Assembly: GCA_030130125.1 (NCBI GenBank)
Contig: JARZZM010000014.1
Span: 19,910-83,909 of the forward strand
Direction: 5' to 3'
From: Thermoproteota archaeon
GTDB lineage: Archaea; Korarchaeota; Korarchaeia; Korarchaeales; Korarchaeaceae
Length of the DNA: 64,000 nt
The notes below the pieces were generated by a model, which did not search any database, was not told the DNA's origin, and worked only from the letters and a program-made list of their open reading frames with translations. Shown piece by piece: positions 41,984-50,532 of this stretch; within the stretch, counting starts at the first letter, position 1; each line of letters starts with the position of its first letter. Position numbers and translations under genes: made by a program.

Positions 41984-43582
41984 ATGGATCCGTTTGGACT
42001 AATTCAACAATGGTTGTCGGGTTATCCAGCGGGTTGGGAGAGAGTCCTATCAATGATAGGCATAGAGGTCCACTGGTTCATCCTGCAGTACGTACTAGGA
42101 CTCTCATTCCTCGCTGTTGTTGCTGAGGCCATATGGCTGAGAACAGGCAACGAGGACTGGAAAAGGCTCTCTAGAACTTTAGCTAAGGCGTTCGTAGCTG
42201 TGTTCGCTGTCGGAGCTGCTACTGGAACTGCATCGGAGTTCGGATTAGTTCTTCTATGGCCTAACCTCACAGAAGCCGCCGGGAGATACATTTACTTCCC
42301 GCTCTACATGGAGATATTCGCATTCATCATGGAGGGTGTCTTCATCTACATGTACTTTTACGCGGAGCACAAGGTCTCCCCTAAGACTCACCTCTTAATT
42401 GGGGTATTGGCGTTCGTAGGGGCTTGGTTCTCAGCCGCCATGATATTGAGCGTGAACTCCTTCATGCAGGCTCCGGTCAATGTAATAGCCCATTACGACC
42501 CTATAGCGGGACCCAGTAGCTGGGCGCCTCCTGATGTATTGCTCTTCGTACCCGCTCAGATAGCTCAAGCCATTGATGTGAATAAGCTCGCCGCTGTCGG
42601 AGCCAAGGTAATTAACTCGTCCCCTGAGCAGGTAACGGTGACCTTGCCATCTGGCTTAGTTAGGATACTGATGGGGGAGGCTTTCTCCGGAAAAACCATA
42701 GGTGAAAGTACCTTAGCTGCTGTGCTCAAACCTGAGGCCCTCCAGACCCTCTCTTCAGTTCCACTAAAGGAGGTGATAGATGCCATTGTGGCTAATACAG
42801 TGGAGAATGCCGGGACTTTCATGATAACCTTCCTATCCAAGGGGTACTTAGCAACATTCGTCCATTCCCTGGGAGCCGCCATGACTGTTTCAGGCTTCAC
42901 CTTACTGGGGGGGTATGCCCTCAGGATCCTCAGAACATCCGATGATGATAGGGACAGGGATTACTTCAGGAGAGCCTTGAAGTTCGCGGCCTTAGTTGCA
43001 TTGATAACTGTGGCCATCCAAGGAACCGGCTCCGGCCATGCTATGGGAGCAGCCGTAGCCAAGTACAATCCCGAGAAGTTCGCGGCCATGGAGGCCACCA
43101 CAACGAAGATTCAAAGCTTGCCGGGGATGATAGGTATGAAACAGCTAGTTGATCAGCTCATGCCTCTCCTAGCCTACGGTAATCCAAATGCGAAACTACC
43201 CTCCTATGATGTGATATCGGAGGAATTCAGACCTCCTCTGTTAGTGCACTATCTGTACTACACTAAGATAGGCCTGGGTGTCCTCCTCGGGTTGATAGGG
43301 CTGGTAGCAGTTTTCCTAGCGTTTAAGAGAGAAAATTGGCCTTCCTGGGCCCTGTGGGTGGCCGTGATATCTCCAGCCCTAGCTCACATAACCAGCTTCT
43401 TGGGATGGGGTGTGAGGGAGATGGGCAGGAAGCCGTGGGCTATCTACGGCATAATGGATGTGAAGACCGAGCTAACGATAAATCCGCCTCCTCCATGGCA
43501 GCTTATGGGTGTGGCCCTCTACCTATCTTTGATCTTAGCGGTGCTTGTTATCGGAGTCTATTGGTTCCTGTGGAGGAGGTGA
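41984..43582 (+). CDS. cydA: Cytochrome bd-type oxidase subunit CydA
   Basis: A 532-residue membrane oxidase subunit with about nine helices. A haem-ligand-type histidine is in IEVHWFILQY, conserved acidic residues in TASEFG, LYMEIFAF and IMEGVF, the family SFMQAPV segment, and near the C-terminus VREMGRKPWAIYG, equal to the GRQPW motif of CydA. A roughly 110-residue soluble insert (about 175-285) lies between helices, in the quinol-loop region. It would reduce oxygen with quinol electrons. The second subunit gene begins 5 nt later. Confidence 0.87.
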   Translation: MDPFGLIQQWLSGYPAGWERVLSMIGIEVHWFILQYVLGLSFLAVVAEAIWLRTGNEDWKRLSRTLAKAFVAVFAVGAATGTASEFGLVLLWPNLTEAAGRYIYFPLYMEIFAFIMEGVFIYMYFYAEHKVSPKTHLLIGVLAFVGAWFSAAMILSVNSFMQAPVNVIAHYDPIAGPSSWAPPDVLLFVPAQIAQAIDVNKLAAVGAKVINSSPEQVTVTLPSGLVRILMGEAFSGKTIGESTLAAVLKPEALQTLSSVPLKEVIDAIVANTVENAGTFMITFLSKGYLATFVHSLGAAMTVSGFTLLGGYALRILRTSDDDRDRDYFRRALKFAALVALITVAIQGTGSGHAMGAAVAKYNPEKFAAMEATTTKIQSLPGMIGMKQLVDQLMPLLAYGNPNAKLPSYDVISEEFRPPLLVHYLYYTKIGLGVLLGLIGLVAVFLAFKRENWPSWALWVAVISPALAHITSFLGWGVREMGRKPWAIYGIMDVKTELTINPPPPWQLMGVALYLSLILAVLVIGVYWFLWRR

Positions 43583-43586
43583 TGAT

Positions 43587-44732
43587 ATGCAGGCGCCGCT
43601 GCCCATTTCCACTCTCCTATCTCTCGCATTCGGCGTGCATATAGTCCTAGTGAACCTAGACATAGCTCTAGCGACATTCATACCCTTCATGGAGTGGCTC
43701 GCTAGGAAGGGTAAAGACGATTTCCTCATGGAGAGGGCGAAGATCTTAATGAGGTATTATGCAAGTACATACGCCATAGCAGGGGTCTTCGGGACTGCCT
43801 TTACTGTGATGCTCCTGAGCTTCTATCCCCAGTTTATAGGGCTCGCTGGTCATCTCACTTGGGTGCCTTTCGGACTAGCCATCCTCATGATAGCCCTGAG
43901 GTTCCTGACCATAGTGCTCTACTGGTACCTCTGGGACAGGGTTGCGGTGAACCTCCACCTGCTAATAGGAGCCTTACTCGCCATAAGCGGATATCTTATA
44001 CCTTTTGGCTTCAGAGCAGTGTTTGCCTTCCTGAACACACCCACGGGGCTACATCTGGAGCCCAAGCCCTATCTAGATGTGATCGAGGCACTGACTAACC
44101 CTACGTTCCTGCCGCTATACCTGAAGAGTCTATTCGGTGCGCTGGCTGCTGGATCTCTCATGCTGGCATCGGCCTACGCCTATAGCTACAGCAAGTCTCC
44201 AACCAATAAGGAGAGATACTCCGAGCTGGTCGGAATGTTCACTGAGTATGGAGCCATTTTCCTAGCTCTCATGGTAATATTCGGCCCCTGGTATGCGATA
44301 AGCCTCAACGTGTCCCAATACAAGTTCAGCAACATATTCGGATTCCTTCTGGGGGTGAAACCACAGCATGACTTCGGATGGCTCTTCACCATAAAGATGA
44401 TACTCGTGATAGTGCAATTCCTAGCGGTGATATTCGTCTTGAAGGGACTGTCGAACCTAGATGGAGTTATAAGGTGGGCCGAAATTTCAGGACCAGCTGG
44501 ATTGGCTACGGTGCTCACTGGAGAACTTCTTAACATGCACAGCCAGTTACCCTACTTCATAGCCCAGCCCGAGGTAGTTAACTCGCTCCCAGAGATATTT
44601 AGGCAGGCTTTACTAACTACTGCAGCCAATACCTTGGCCGATATTCCAGAGCTCTACATGCTGACTGCGGTATTTCTAGTTCCTCTGCTCATCGCTGTGG
44701 TGGCCCTATTCTATCTTCTCTTGAAGGACTGA
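43587..44732 (+). CDS. Second CydA-like subunit (CydA')
   Basis: A 381-residue membrane protein that resembles a shortened CydA rather than CydB: FGVHIVLVNLDIALA mirrors the first CydA helix, and FTEYGAIFLALM and LLNMHSQLPYF fall at similar points. Archaeal bd-type oxidases are known to pair CydA with such a CydA' subunit. ATG 43587 follows GGAGGTGAT; the longer frame from 43545 lies inside cydA. CydB proper is not in the window. Confidence 0.75.
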   Translation: MQAPLPISTLLSLAFGVHIVLVNLDIALATFIPFMEWLARKGKDDFLMERAKILMRYYASTYAIAGVFGTAFTVMLLSFYPQFIGLAGHLTWVPFGLAILMIALRFLTIVLYWYLWDRVAVNLHLLIGALLAISGYLIPFGFRAVFAFLNTPTGLHLEPKPYLDVIEALTNPTFLPLYLKSLFGALAAGSLMLASAYAYSYSKSPTNKERYSELVGMFTEYGAIFLALMVIFGPWYAISLNVSQYKFSNIFGFLLGVKPQHDFGWLFTIKMILVIVQFLAVIFVLKGLSNLDGVIRWAEISGPAGLATVLTGELLNMHSQLPYFIAQPEVVNSLPEIFRQALLTTAANTLADIPELYMLTAVFLVPLLIAVVALFYLLLKD

Positions 44733-44789
44733 AGGGTCCTTCCTTAACCTCCTTTTTAATGGTCATGCCTGAGCATAGCTTAATATAAC

Positions 44790-45659
44790 CTAGATCTCCA
44801 CTCCAAGAGCCGCTCTGGCTATCCAGCCCACTAAGAACGATACTACCGCCACCCCGAAGCTTATCGCTAGCATCTCTAGGAACATCCTCAAGGCCGATTG
44901 ATCCTTGACGACCGCAACGTAGAAGGAGAAGAGCCCTACTATTATCACTGTTAGACCTAGCATCAAGAGGAGGGCAATATAAGGGTTTGTAAGAGATAGG
45001 AAAGGGGTTATCATGAGAATCACAGTTAGTATGTATGCTATCCCAGTGTAAAAGGCTCCTTTCATTGGATTCCCTAAGCCCTCTGACTTTCTAGATAGAT
45101 ACTCGGATGCTGCCATTGAGAGGCTGGCAGCCACCCCCATTATCAAGCCAGCTATTCCTATCAGTTTGGAGTTCTGTAAAGCTAATGTCAAGCCTGCCAA
45201 AGCGCCGGTCAACTCCACCAGAGCATCATTCAGTCCTAGGACCATAGATCCCACGTATTCTACTCTTTCCTCCTTAACGAGTTCAATCAATTGATCCTCG
45301 TGATCCTCCTCCTCCCGAAGAAGAGTGGCTGCTTCAGGGACCTCCTCCATGATACCCCTATATCCCTCTTGAGCAGACTCCTCAGTCCTCTCCATCAGCT
45401 TTATTGTGAAAGTAACGCCGAATATCTTGGAGATCACGGAGTAGAGGAATACCTTCTTCGCATCTGGCTCCACATCCCTCCCTGTATATTTCCTCAGGAT
45501 AGAGTAATGCCTGAGCTCATCTCTAGCTATCCTCTCCAGTACCTTCCTGTTCTCCTCATCTACTCGCTGAGCTAGACTCAGATAAACGTTGTACTCGGTT
45601 ATCTCGTTCCTCTGAAACTCAAGTAGAGCTTTCATGGTCTCTGGTTTCAGGTCAGCCAT
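44790..45659 (-). CDS. Ferritin-like/VIT1 fusion, probable iron exporter or sensor-transporter
   Basis: A 289-residue protein in two parts. Residues 1-130 are a rubrerythrin/erythrin-type diiron four-helix bundle: EITEYNVY, DELRHYSIL and EEEDHEDQL supply glutamate and histidine ligands. Residues 140-289 are a VIT1/CCC1-type iron(manganese) transporter with about five helices. This erythrin-VIT layout (MbfA in bacteria) lets a cytoplasmic iron site gate membrane iron transport. It is a single gene on the strand opposite the oxidase genes. Confidence 0.85.
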   Translation of the reverse strand: MADLKPETMKALLEFQRNEITEYNVYLSLAQRVDEENRKVLERIARDELRHYSILRKYTGRDVEPDAKKVFLYSVISKIFGVTFTIKLMERTEESAQEGYRGIMEEVPEAATLLREEEDHEDQLIELVKEERVEYVGSMVLGLNDALVELTGALAGLTLALQNSKLIGIAGLIMGVAASLSMAASEYLSRKSEGLGNPMKGAFYTGIAYILTVILMITPFLSLTNPYIALLLMLGLTVIIVGLFSFYVAVVKDQSALRMFLEMLAISFGVAVVSFLVGWIARAALGVEI

Positions 45660-45921
45660 GGTAATCCCTCAGTATATTCATTTGCAGATTTAAAGGATAA
45701 CAGCAGGTTCGGCAAGAGCACTAACGGGTTGGGTCTGAATGGAAGGAATTGTCGCTCTGAGAGGCGATCTCCATTGCTATACACATTAAAATCGAAACAG
45801 AATACTTCCCATTCTAGGCATCCGTATAGCTTGTAAAAACTTTTCTCAGATTTCATCCCATCCAGTTGGCTTCTCGTTATAATATGATTGTTAAAGCCCA
45901 GGAAAATGAAAGAGTTGTTAA

Positions 45922-46390
45922 TTAGATGAGCATAACTACAGAGTCTTCCATGGCCATGTTCATGAAAGTCGTCGCGCCGACTGCATCATCCACTTCCTCT
46001 ATCAGATCCTCCCTCTTCAGGCCGAACATCTCCATTGTAGTTGAGCAGGCGTAGAACTTCACTCCTAAGTCCTTGCACTCCTTTATCATATCCCTTACGG
46101 TAGGCATGTTGAGCTCCCTTATCTTCTTCCTCACCATGCCAGTTGCCATTGCAGTCATTCCTGGGAGTGTGGCCAGTATGTTCGGCACTCCCATCGATGG
46201 ATTCCCTACCGGAGTCACCTTGAGGTTATCAACCCTGTCCTTTCTTATTATGTCGAAACCCCAGAATGTGAAGAAGAGACCAACCTCCAAGCCCATGGCC
46301 GCTCCGATCTGGGCCAATATGAGGGGGATAGGCCATGTCTAAGGTTCCTTTACTGACCACAATCATCAGCCTCTTGGCCAACTCAATCAC
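45922..46390 (-). pseudogene. DsrE/DsrF-family protein with a one-base frameshift
   Basis: The long frame (start TTG 46317) lacks its first strand. In another frame just upstream, from GTG 46390, the family's N-terminus is encoded: LMIVVSKGTLDMAYP. Removing one C from the CCCCC run (46323-46327, GGGGG on plus) joins the two into MAYPLILAQIGAAMGLEVGL, exactly the DsrE pattern. DsrE-like proteins move persulfide sulfur through a cysteine, here in FYACSTTMEMFG. The break may be a sequencing error in the homopolymer, a real mutation or programmed slippage. Confidence 0.75.
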
Positions 46391-46415
46391 CTAGAGGTCT
46401 GATCATATGATTTGA

Positions 46416-46646
46416 ATAACAGGTATAGCACGAGCGTCTAGGAACTCTAGAATCCTCAAGCGCGCGCGGGCCATAATAGAGTACCTGAGGGTGAACCCCG
46501 GCGCTTACCTGAGGCAGATGTCCAGAGATTTGGGGATGAGTCTGGGAAGCCTGAGGTGGCATCTCAATGTCCTCGAGAGGAGCGGCCTCGTCTGGGAGAG
46601 GAGGAAGGGAAACATGATCGAGTTCTACTTGTCTGATGTTTTCTAA
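46416..46646 (+). CDS. Small winged-helix DNA-binding protein, start unclear
   Basis: A frame open from 46416 (after TGA 46413-46415) to TAA 46646 encodes a winged helix: RAIIEYLRVNPGAYLRQMSR, then DLGMSLGSLRWHLNVLERSG and a wing ending FYLSDVF. This is a normal ArsR/MarR-like archaeal regulator core. No ATG, GTG or TTG precedes it until GTG 46491, inside the fold, so it is either N-terminally truncated or uses a non-standard start. It lies 25 nt beyond the DsrE start region, divergently. Confidence 0.55.
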   Translation: MTGIARASRNSRILKRARAIIEYLRVNPGAYLRQMSRDLGMSLGSLRWHLNVLERSGLVWERRKGNMIEFYLSDVF

Positions 46647-46652
46647 TCCTCT

Positions 46653-47516
46653 CTAGGTAAATTTAAACACCTTTCCCACGGCCAGTTGTGCAAAACCCCT
46701 TCCATATGCTCTTCTGAACGCGCACTCCGCTGGTAGACCTGTGCAGTGACCGGTGATTACCTGTTCCACACCCAAGTCTCGGAGGGCCCTGACAGTAGCC
46801 TCTATCCTCTCTTCAGAGGCACTGACGAGGTGGAAGCCTCCCATCACCGCCCTGACCGGGCCGGCTATTTCCAGTGCCCTCTTCACTATGTTCACCACTC
46901 CCGCGTGGGAGCATCCGGTTAGCACCACAGATCCCCCTCTCAGCTTCACGATGAGGGAGACATCATCCATTATGGGATCTCTAACCAGTCTCCCATCGAC
47001 ATCCACCGTGTAGGTCTCAATGGTCATCTCCCTTTCTAACTCAGAGGTTCTGGGAATCTCCCCAGTCGTCACAACCCCGGACACTATTTCAATAGGATCG
47101 CGGGTCAGGAGGAACCTCGCACCCAGTCCTTCAAGCTCTTCCCTAGTGAAGGGTATACCTATCTCTCTCAGGGGCAGGACGAAGTTCGGTCTGAAGAGGT
47201 CCGGATGTGATATGATCGTGATCTCCCTGTTCAGATCTGTCAGGAGACCTCTGAGGCCTCCTGTGTGGTCGTAATGCCTGTGCGAGAGGACTACTGCTTT
47301 AACTCTCGATACATCTTGGCCCAGCAGCCTGAGGTTGTGTTCGATGGGTTCCCAGCTGTTTCCGGTGTCGAAGAGGATCTCATGAACCTGCTCACCGGAG
47401 CGGACCTTTAGTAGGAAGGATATGCCATGCTGAGCCCAGAACATGCCTGAAGCATGCTCTTCTGCCAACACGCAAACTTCGAGCCTATCAACGGTTCCCC
47501 CAGATAATCCCGACAT
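46653..47516 (-). CDS. Metallo-beta-lactamase-fold hydrolase (COG1237 type)
   Basis: A 287-residue MBL-fold enzyme. The main metal motif is LSHRHYDHTGG, preceded by FDTGNS and followed by LTGCSHAGVVNI and, near the C-terminus, ITGHCTG. This group includes the enzyme proposed for a dihydropterin phosphate step of methanopterin synthesis, which could connect with the pterin enzymes at 26-28 kb, but the group is broad. It nearly abuts, tail to tail, the winged-helix gene. Confidence 0.8.
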   Translation of the reverse strand: MSGLSGGTVDRLEVCVLAEEHASGMFWAQHGISFLLKVRSGEQVHEILFDTGNSWEPIEHNLRLLGQDVSRVKAVVLSHRHYDHTGGLRGLLTDLNREITIISHPDLFRPNFVLPLREIGIPFTREELEGLGARFLLTRDPIEIVSGVVTTGEIPRTSELEREMTIETYTVDVDGRLVRDPIMDDVSLIVKLRGGSVVLTGCSHAGVVNIVKRALEIAGPVRAVMGGFHLVSASEERIEATVRALRDLGVEQVITGHCTGLPAECAFRRAYGRGFAQLAVGKVFKFT

Positions 47517-47548
47517 AAACTAGAGGAGAGGGTGAAAAATATACGCTT

Positions 47549-47974
47549 TCACCACTGGAAGTCATCCCACGGGACGTCTTGATTCTCGCAGGCCTTCCCG
47601 TTGAATATTATCTCAAGTATTTCACCAGCAGAGCGGGCGAATGCCTCCACATCTCCTGTCTCATCCTCCCTGATGGCCAAGACCACTACATCGCACCCAT
47701 TCTCATCCTCCAAGGAGACATAGCATTCCTTGTCCATGACCTCACTCAGCTCTGGCTCCTCATCCTCCAGATCTATCCTCTCTATCCTGGCGTACCACCT
47801 GCCGCACTCGTATATTATCGCATTTACTCCTAGGAACTTGGCCAACGGGGTGAGGTTCTCCATTATCACCCTCCTGAGTTCCTCGGGCCCTAGCTGGAGG
47901 AAATCGTAGGGATCCTCCTTTATTCTCTGGGAGAAACGATCCCAGTTGAGCCCTATTTGCTCCACTTCGTCCAT
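47549..47974 (-). CDS. Acidic hypothetical protein
   Basis: A 141-residue strongly acidic protein of unknown family. Helical and strand-like segments alternate; the sequence starts MDEVEQIGLNWDRF and ends NQDVPWDDFQW. There are no membrane segments or metal motifs. ATG 47974 is the first start. It is 32 nt upstream of the MBL-fold gene on the same strand, so the two are probably co-transcribed. Confidence 0.55.
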   Translation of the reverse strand: MDEVEQIGLNWDRFSQRIKEDPYDFLQLGPEELRRVIMENLTPLAKFLGVNAIIYECGRWYARIERIDLEDEEPELSEVMDKECYVSLEDENGCDVVVLAIREDETGDVEAFARSAGEILEIIFNGKACENQDVPWDDFQW

Positions 47975-48200
47975 TTGCCCTCAGCTCCCACTCAGGGTGG
48001 AGAGTAATAAGTGTTTTGTTTTTCGGGCGCGAATCCATTTGAGGAAGCACCGCTGGAAGTCATATGGGGGTTCAGGTTCCTCAGACCTCGGATATGAGGG
48101 TGTCCACAGTCGGTCTAGGCACTTCTCAGTTCAGAGATTCTTTGGGACATGAGAAGTAGAGGTAGCTGACAATGGTGGAGAGGGGTGCATATCTCCGGGG

Positions 48201-48230
48201 GTGTGGGGTCTCCGATGTTGCAACCCACAC
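48201..48230. terminator. Hairpin downstream of the polyamine-type binding protein gene
   Basis: GTGTGGG (48201-48207) pairs with CCCACAC (48224-48230) around a 16 nt loop, beginning 24 nt after the stop codon of the minus-strand gene. No strong T-run follows on that strand, so a role in termination or mRNA 3'-end stability is only possible. Confidence 0.3.
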
Positions 48231-48253
48231 TCCATCTCCTCCTGACGCAGAGG

Positions 48254-49408
48254 TCAGGACTCTTGGACCTCCTTCCATACTTTCATGAGCTTAGCATGAT
48301 CCTCCTCCGTGAGCAGCGGTACATACCAAGTTCTATCCTTGATGTTGGCGGGGTATATCTCGGGATCGCTGAGGACTTTCTCTATAAGAGGTTTGGCGTC
48401 TTTCACTGGACTCATGTACTTTACGTAAAGCGAGTTGACGGCTGCTACAGCTGGGTCCAGCAAGAAGTTTATGAAGAGATGGGCCGCCTCGGGATGGGGA
48501 GCGTCCTTTGGTATCAGCATATTATCAGTCCATCTAGTCCCTCCCTCCTCCGGTATTCCAAATTGGACCTTGTCGGCGAGTTCTGGATGTTCCTCGGTCC
48601 TCAGGAGAGCTATGTCACCGTTATAGGCTTGAGCTACATCTATGCTTCCCTCGGCAAAGCCCCTGTAATACTCGCTTGTTCCTCCGTAGCCAGCCAAATA
48701 GGGCTTCTGCCTGATCAGTACTTCCTTCACCTCCTCCATCGTCTTATCACTCCAGTCATAGGGGTCCTTACCTAAGTAGGCCTTGGTAGAGAGGACGACT
48801 TCCATGGCCTCCTCCAGCATCATCACCCTCTTCCCATGCTTCTTCAAGAAGTCCAGCTCTGGATCGAATATCTGCTTGAGGGTGGTCACACCTTTAGGGA
48901 CGAAGTCTGACCTCCATGAATAAGCCGTTATGCCCCACATGTAAACTACACTGTACTCGTTATCTGGATCGAATGGGGGATGCAGGAAATCCGGATCCAC
49001 GAACCTCAGGTTGGGTATAAGGGACTTGTCCAGTCTCCTGACAAATCCCTTACTTATAGCAAGAGCAGCTTCCGCGTCTGGGAGAACTACCAAGTCATAT
49101 CCGCTACCTCCAGCCGCTATTTTGGAGAAAGGTTCTGAAGGATCCTCGAAAACATCATACACCAATTTCTTCCTATCCATACCCACCTCTTTGGCGAATA
49201 TGTCTAGGAGTAGCTCTTGGATGTAATAGGACCAGTTATACACCTTGAGCGCCTCTACTCTGTGGGAACCCTCCTGTATTTTGGAAGCGACCTCTTTCCC
49301 ACTGACACCTTCCATCCCGCTCTTCCTTATTGGTAATCCCACTAGAGATCCCACTGCGAAGCCAGCAGCGCCTGCTATAGCTATCTTAAGGAACTCACGT
49401 CTCTGCAT
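48254..49408 (-). CDS. potD: Tat-exported spermidine/putrescine-type solute-binding protein
   Basis: A 384-residue periplasmic-type binding protein. The N-terminus MQRREFLKIAI is a twin-arginine signal, followed by a hydrophobic stretch (12-27). The mature domain has the PotD/PotF features VYNWSYYI, GSGYDLVVLPD and the later AYNGD and WTDNMLIPKDAPHPEAA segments. It would capture a polyamine or similar ligand outside the cell. No matching permease or ATPase is in the window. Confidence 0.85.
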   Translation of the reverse strand: MQRREFLKIAIAGAAGFAVGSLVGLPIRKSGMEGVSGKEVASKIQEGSHRVEALKVYNWSYYIQELLLDIFAKEVGMDRKKLVYDVFEDPSEPFSKIAAGGSGYDLVVLPDAEAALAISKGFVRRLDKSLIPNLRFVDPDFLHPPFDPDNEYSVVYMWGITAYSWRSDFVPKGVTTLKQIFDPELDFLKKHGKRVMMLEEAMEVVLSTKAYLGKDPYDWSDKTMEEVKEVLIRQKPYLAGYGGTSEYYRGFAEGSIDVAQAYNGDIALLRTEEHPELADKVQFGIPEEGGTRWTDNMLIPKDAPHPEAAHLFINFLLDPAVAAVNSLYVKYMSPVKDAKPLIEKVLSDPEIYPANIKDRTWYVPLLTEEDHAKLMKVWKEVQES

Positions 49409-49604
49409 AGTGAGAATTCATGACCTGAATTTTATTAGTCTTGCGTGCTCTCCAAACTAATCCAACCCGCTCGCGGACAAATCCTATTGTTTTTTCTCCA
49501 TCAAAATAGAAAAATATAGGTGTGTAGAGAGGAGTATCGATGTCATAGCCAAGAAAGTGGATGGGTGGAGTCGAGGCAAGATGTTTTTCTTCGCATCTCT
49601 TATT

Positions 49605-49672
49605 GGAGGGGGCGATGAGGTGGCGAAGGGGCGCGGAGTCATGAAGACGCAGTGCCGATCCGAGCCCCCTTA
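49605..49672 (+). ncRNA. Candidate C/D-box-like small RNA
   Basis: GGGGGC (49608-49613) pairs with GCCCCC (49664-49669). Directly inside the stem lie GCGATGA, one base from the C-box RUGAUGA (it shares its first GC with the stem), and CCGA, one base from the D-box CUGA. Near the middle CGGA and GTCATGA resemble D' and C'. The two spacers are each 15 nt. Each box has one mismatch, so this could be chance or the leader of pcp (ATG 49684). Confidence 0.3.
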
Positions 49673-49683
49673 GGGGTGATCCC

Positions 49684-50286
49684 ATGATCTTGCTGACCGG
49701 ATTCGAGAGCTGGGATGACGTTCCCTCCAATCCCACCAGTGAACTTGTAGAGCAGCTCGTGAGAAATGAAATAGTGGGTGAAGTTCTGCCAGTCTCGTTC
49801 AGGAGGGCAGGCGAGAGGCTGGAGAAGCTCATAAAGGAACTCAGGCCTGAGGCCGTGCTTAACCTCGGTCTTGCGCCTGAGAGACCCGTTATCAGGGTTG
49901 AGAGAATCGCAATAAACCTGATAGATGCGAGAATCCCGGATAACGATGGAGAGCAGCCAGTAGATGTGCCCATAGATCCGGATGGGCCTCCATGCTACTT
50001 CTCCACGCTACCGACTAGGGAGCTAGTGGGGGCCTTGAGGGGGGAGGGCATACCCGCTTTTCTGTCGTACTCGGCCGGGACGTATCTGTGCAACTATGTC
50101 ATGTACAAGACGCTGAGGACACTGGATATCGTGGGCCTCAGGGTACCGGCTGGCTTCATCCACATCCCATACTCCTCCGAGATGGCCTCGAAGATGAACA
50201 AACCAGTCCCTAGCCTGCCCCTATCCACTATAAAGAGGGCTATCCAGATAGCGTTGAATGTGATCACCTCCTCTTCCCGAGCTTGA
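49684..50286 (+). CDS. pcp: Pyroglutamyl-peptidase I
   Basis: A 200-residue cysteine peptidase that removes N-terminal pyroglutamate. GFESWDDVPSNPT opens the fold, the catalytic glutamate lies in the VERIAIN region, Cys136 in SAGTYLCNYVMY, and His160 in GFIHIPY. ATG 49684 follows a GGGGTGAT purine stretch. It overlaps the converging small hypothetical gene by 23 nt. Confidence 0.92.
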   Translation: MILLTGFESWDDVPSNPTSELVEQLVRNEIVGEVLPVSFRRAGERLEKLIKELRPEAVLNLGLAPERPVIRVERIAINLIDARIPDNDGEQPVDVPIDPDGPPCYFSTLPTRELVGALRGEGIPAFLSYSAGTYLCNYVMYKTLRTLDIVGLRVPAGFIHIPYSSEMASKMNKPVPSLPLSTIKRAIQIALNVITSSSRA

Positions 50287-50512
50287 GCTTCATCAGCTTC
50301 GCTAGGGCCCGGGCCTCGTGAACCCTCCTCCTAGAGAGGAACCACTCAAGGGCCTCCTCAGCCTCCTCCTTGGTGAGGGGGTTCTGCTTGAGGAACTCCT
50401 GTAGGCCCTCCTTCACAACCTCGTATCTCTGTCCGTCGCTCAGCTTCCTGAAGCCCCTGAACCTCCCAGTCACATTGAGATAGTGATGAGCCTTCTTAGC
50501 CCACTCACTCAT
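50264..50512 (-). CDS. Small basic hypothetical protein
   Basis: An 82-residue basic, largely alpha-helical protein starting MSEWAKKAHHYLNVTGRFRG and ending in a lysine/arginine-rich tail. No family is recognised. ATG 50512 is preceded on the minus strand by AAGGAGGGATG, a good ribosome-binding site. It is 20 nt downstream of the ZnuA-like gene on the same strand and may be its operon partner. Confidence 0.6.
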   Translation of the reverse strand: MSEWAKKAHHYLNVTGRFRGFRKLSDGQRYEVVKEGLQEFLKQNPLTKEEAEEALEWFLSRRRVHEARALAKLMKLKLGKRR

Positions 50513-50532
50513 CCCTCCTTGGGGGGTGAGGC

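Noticed and set aside
49395..49973. A 192-codon minus-strand frame opposite pcp
   Set aside because: It overlaps the well-supported pcp gene and the start of the PotD-like gene, and its Ser/Leu-rich translation has no domain.
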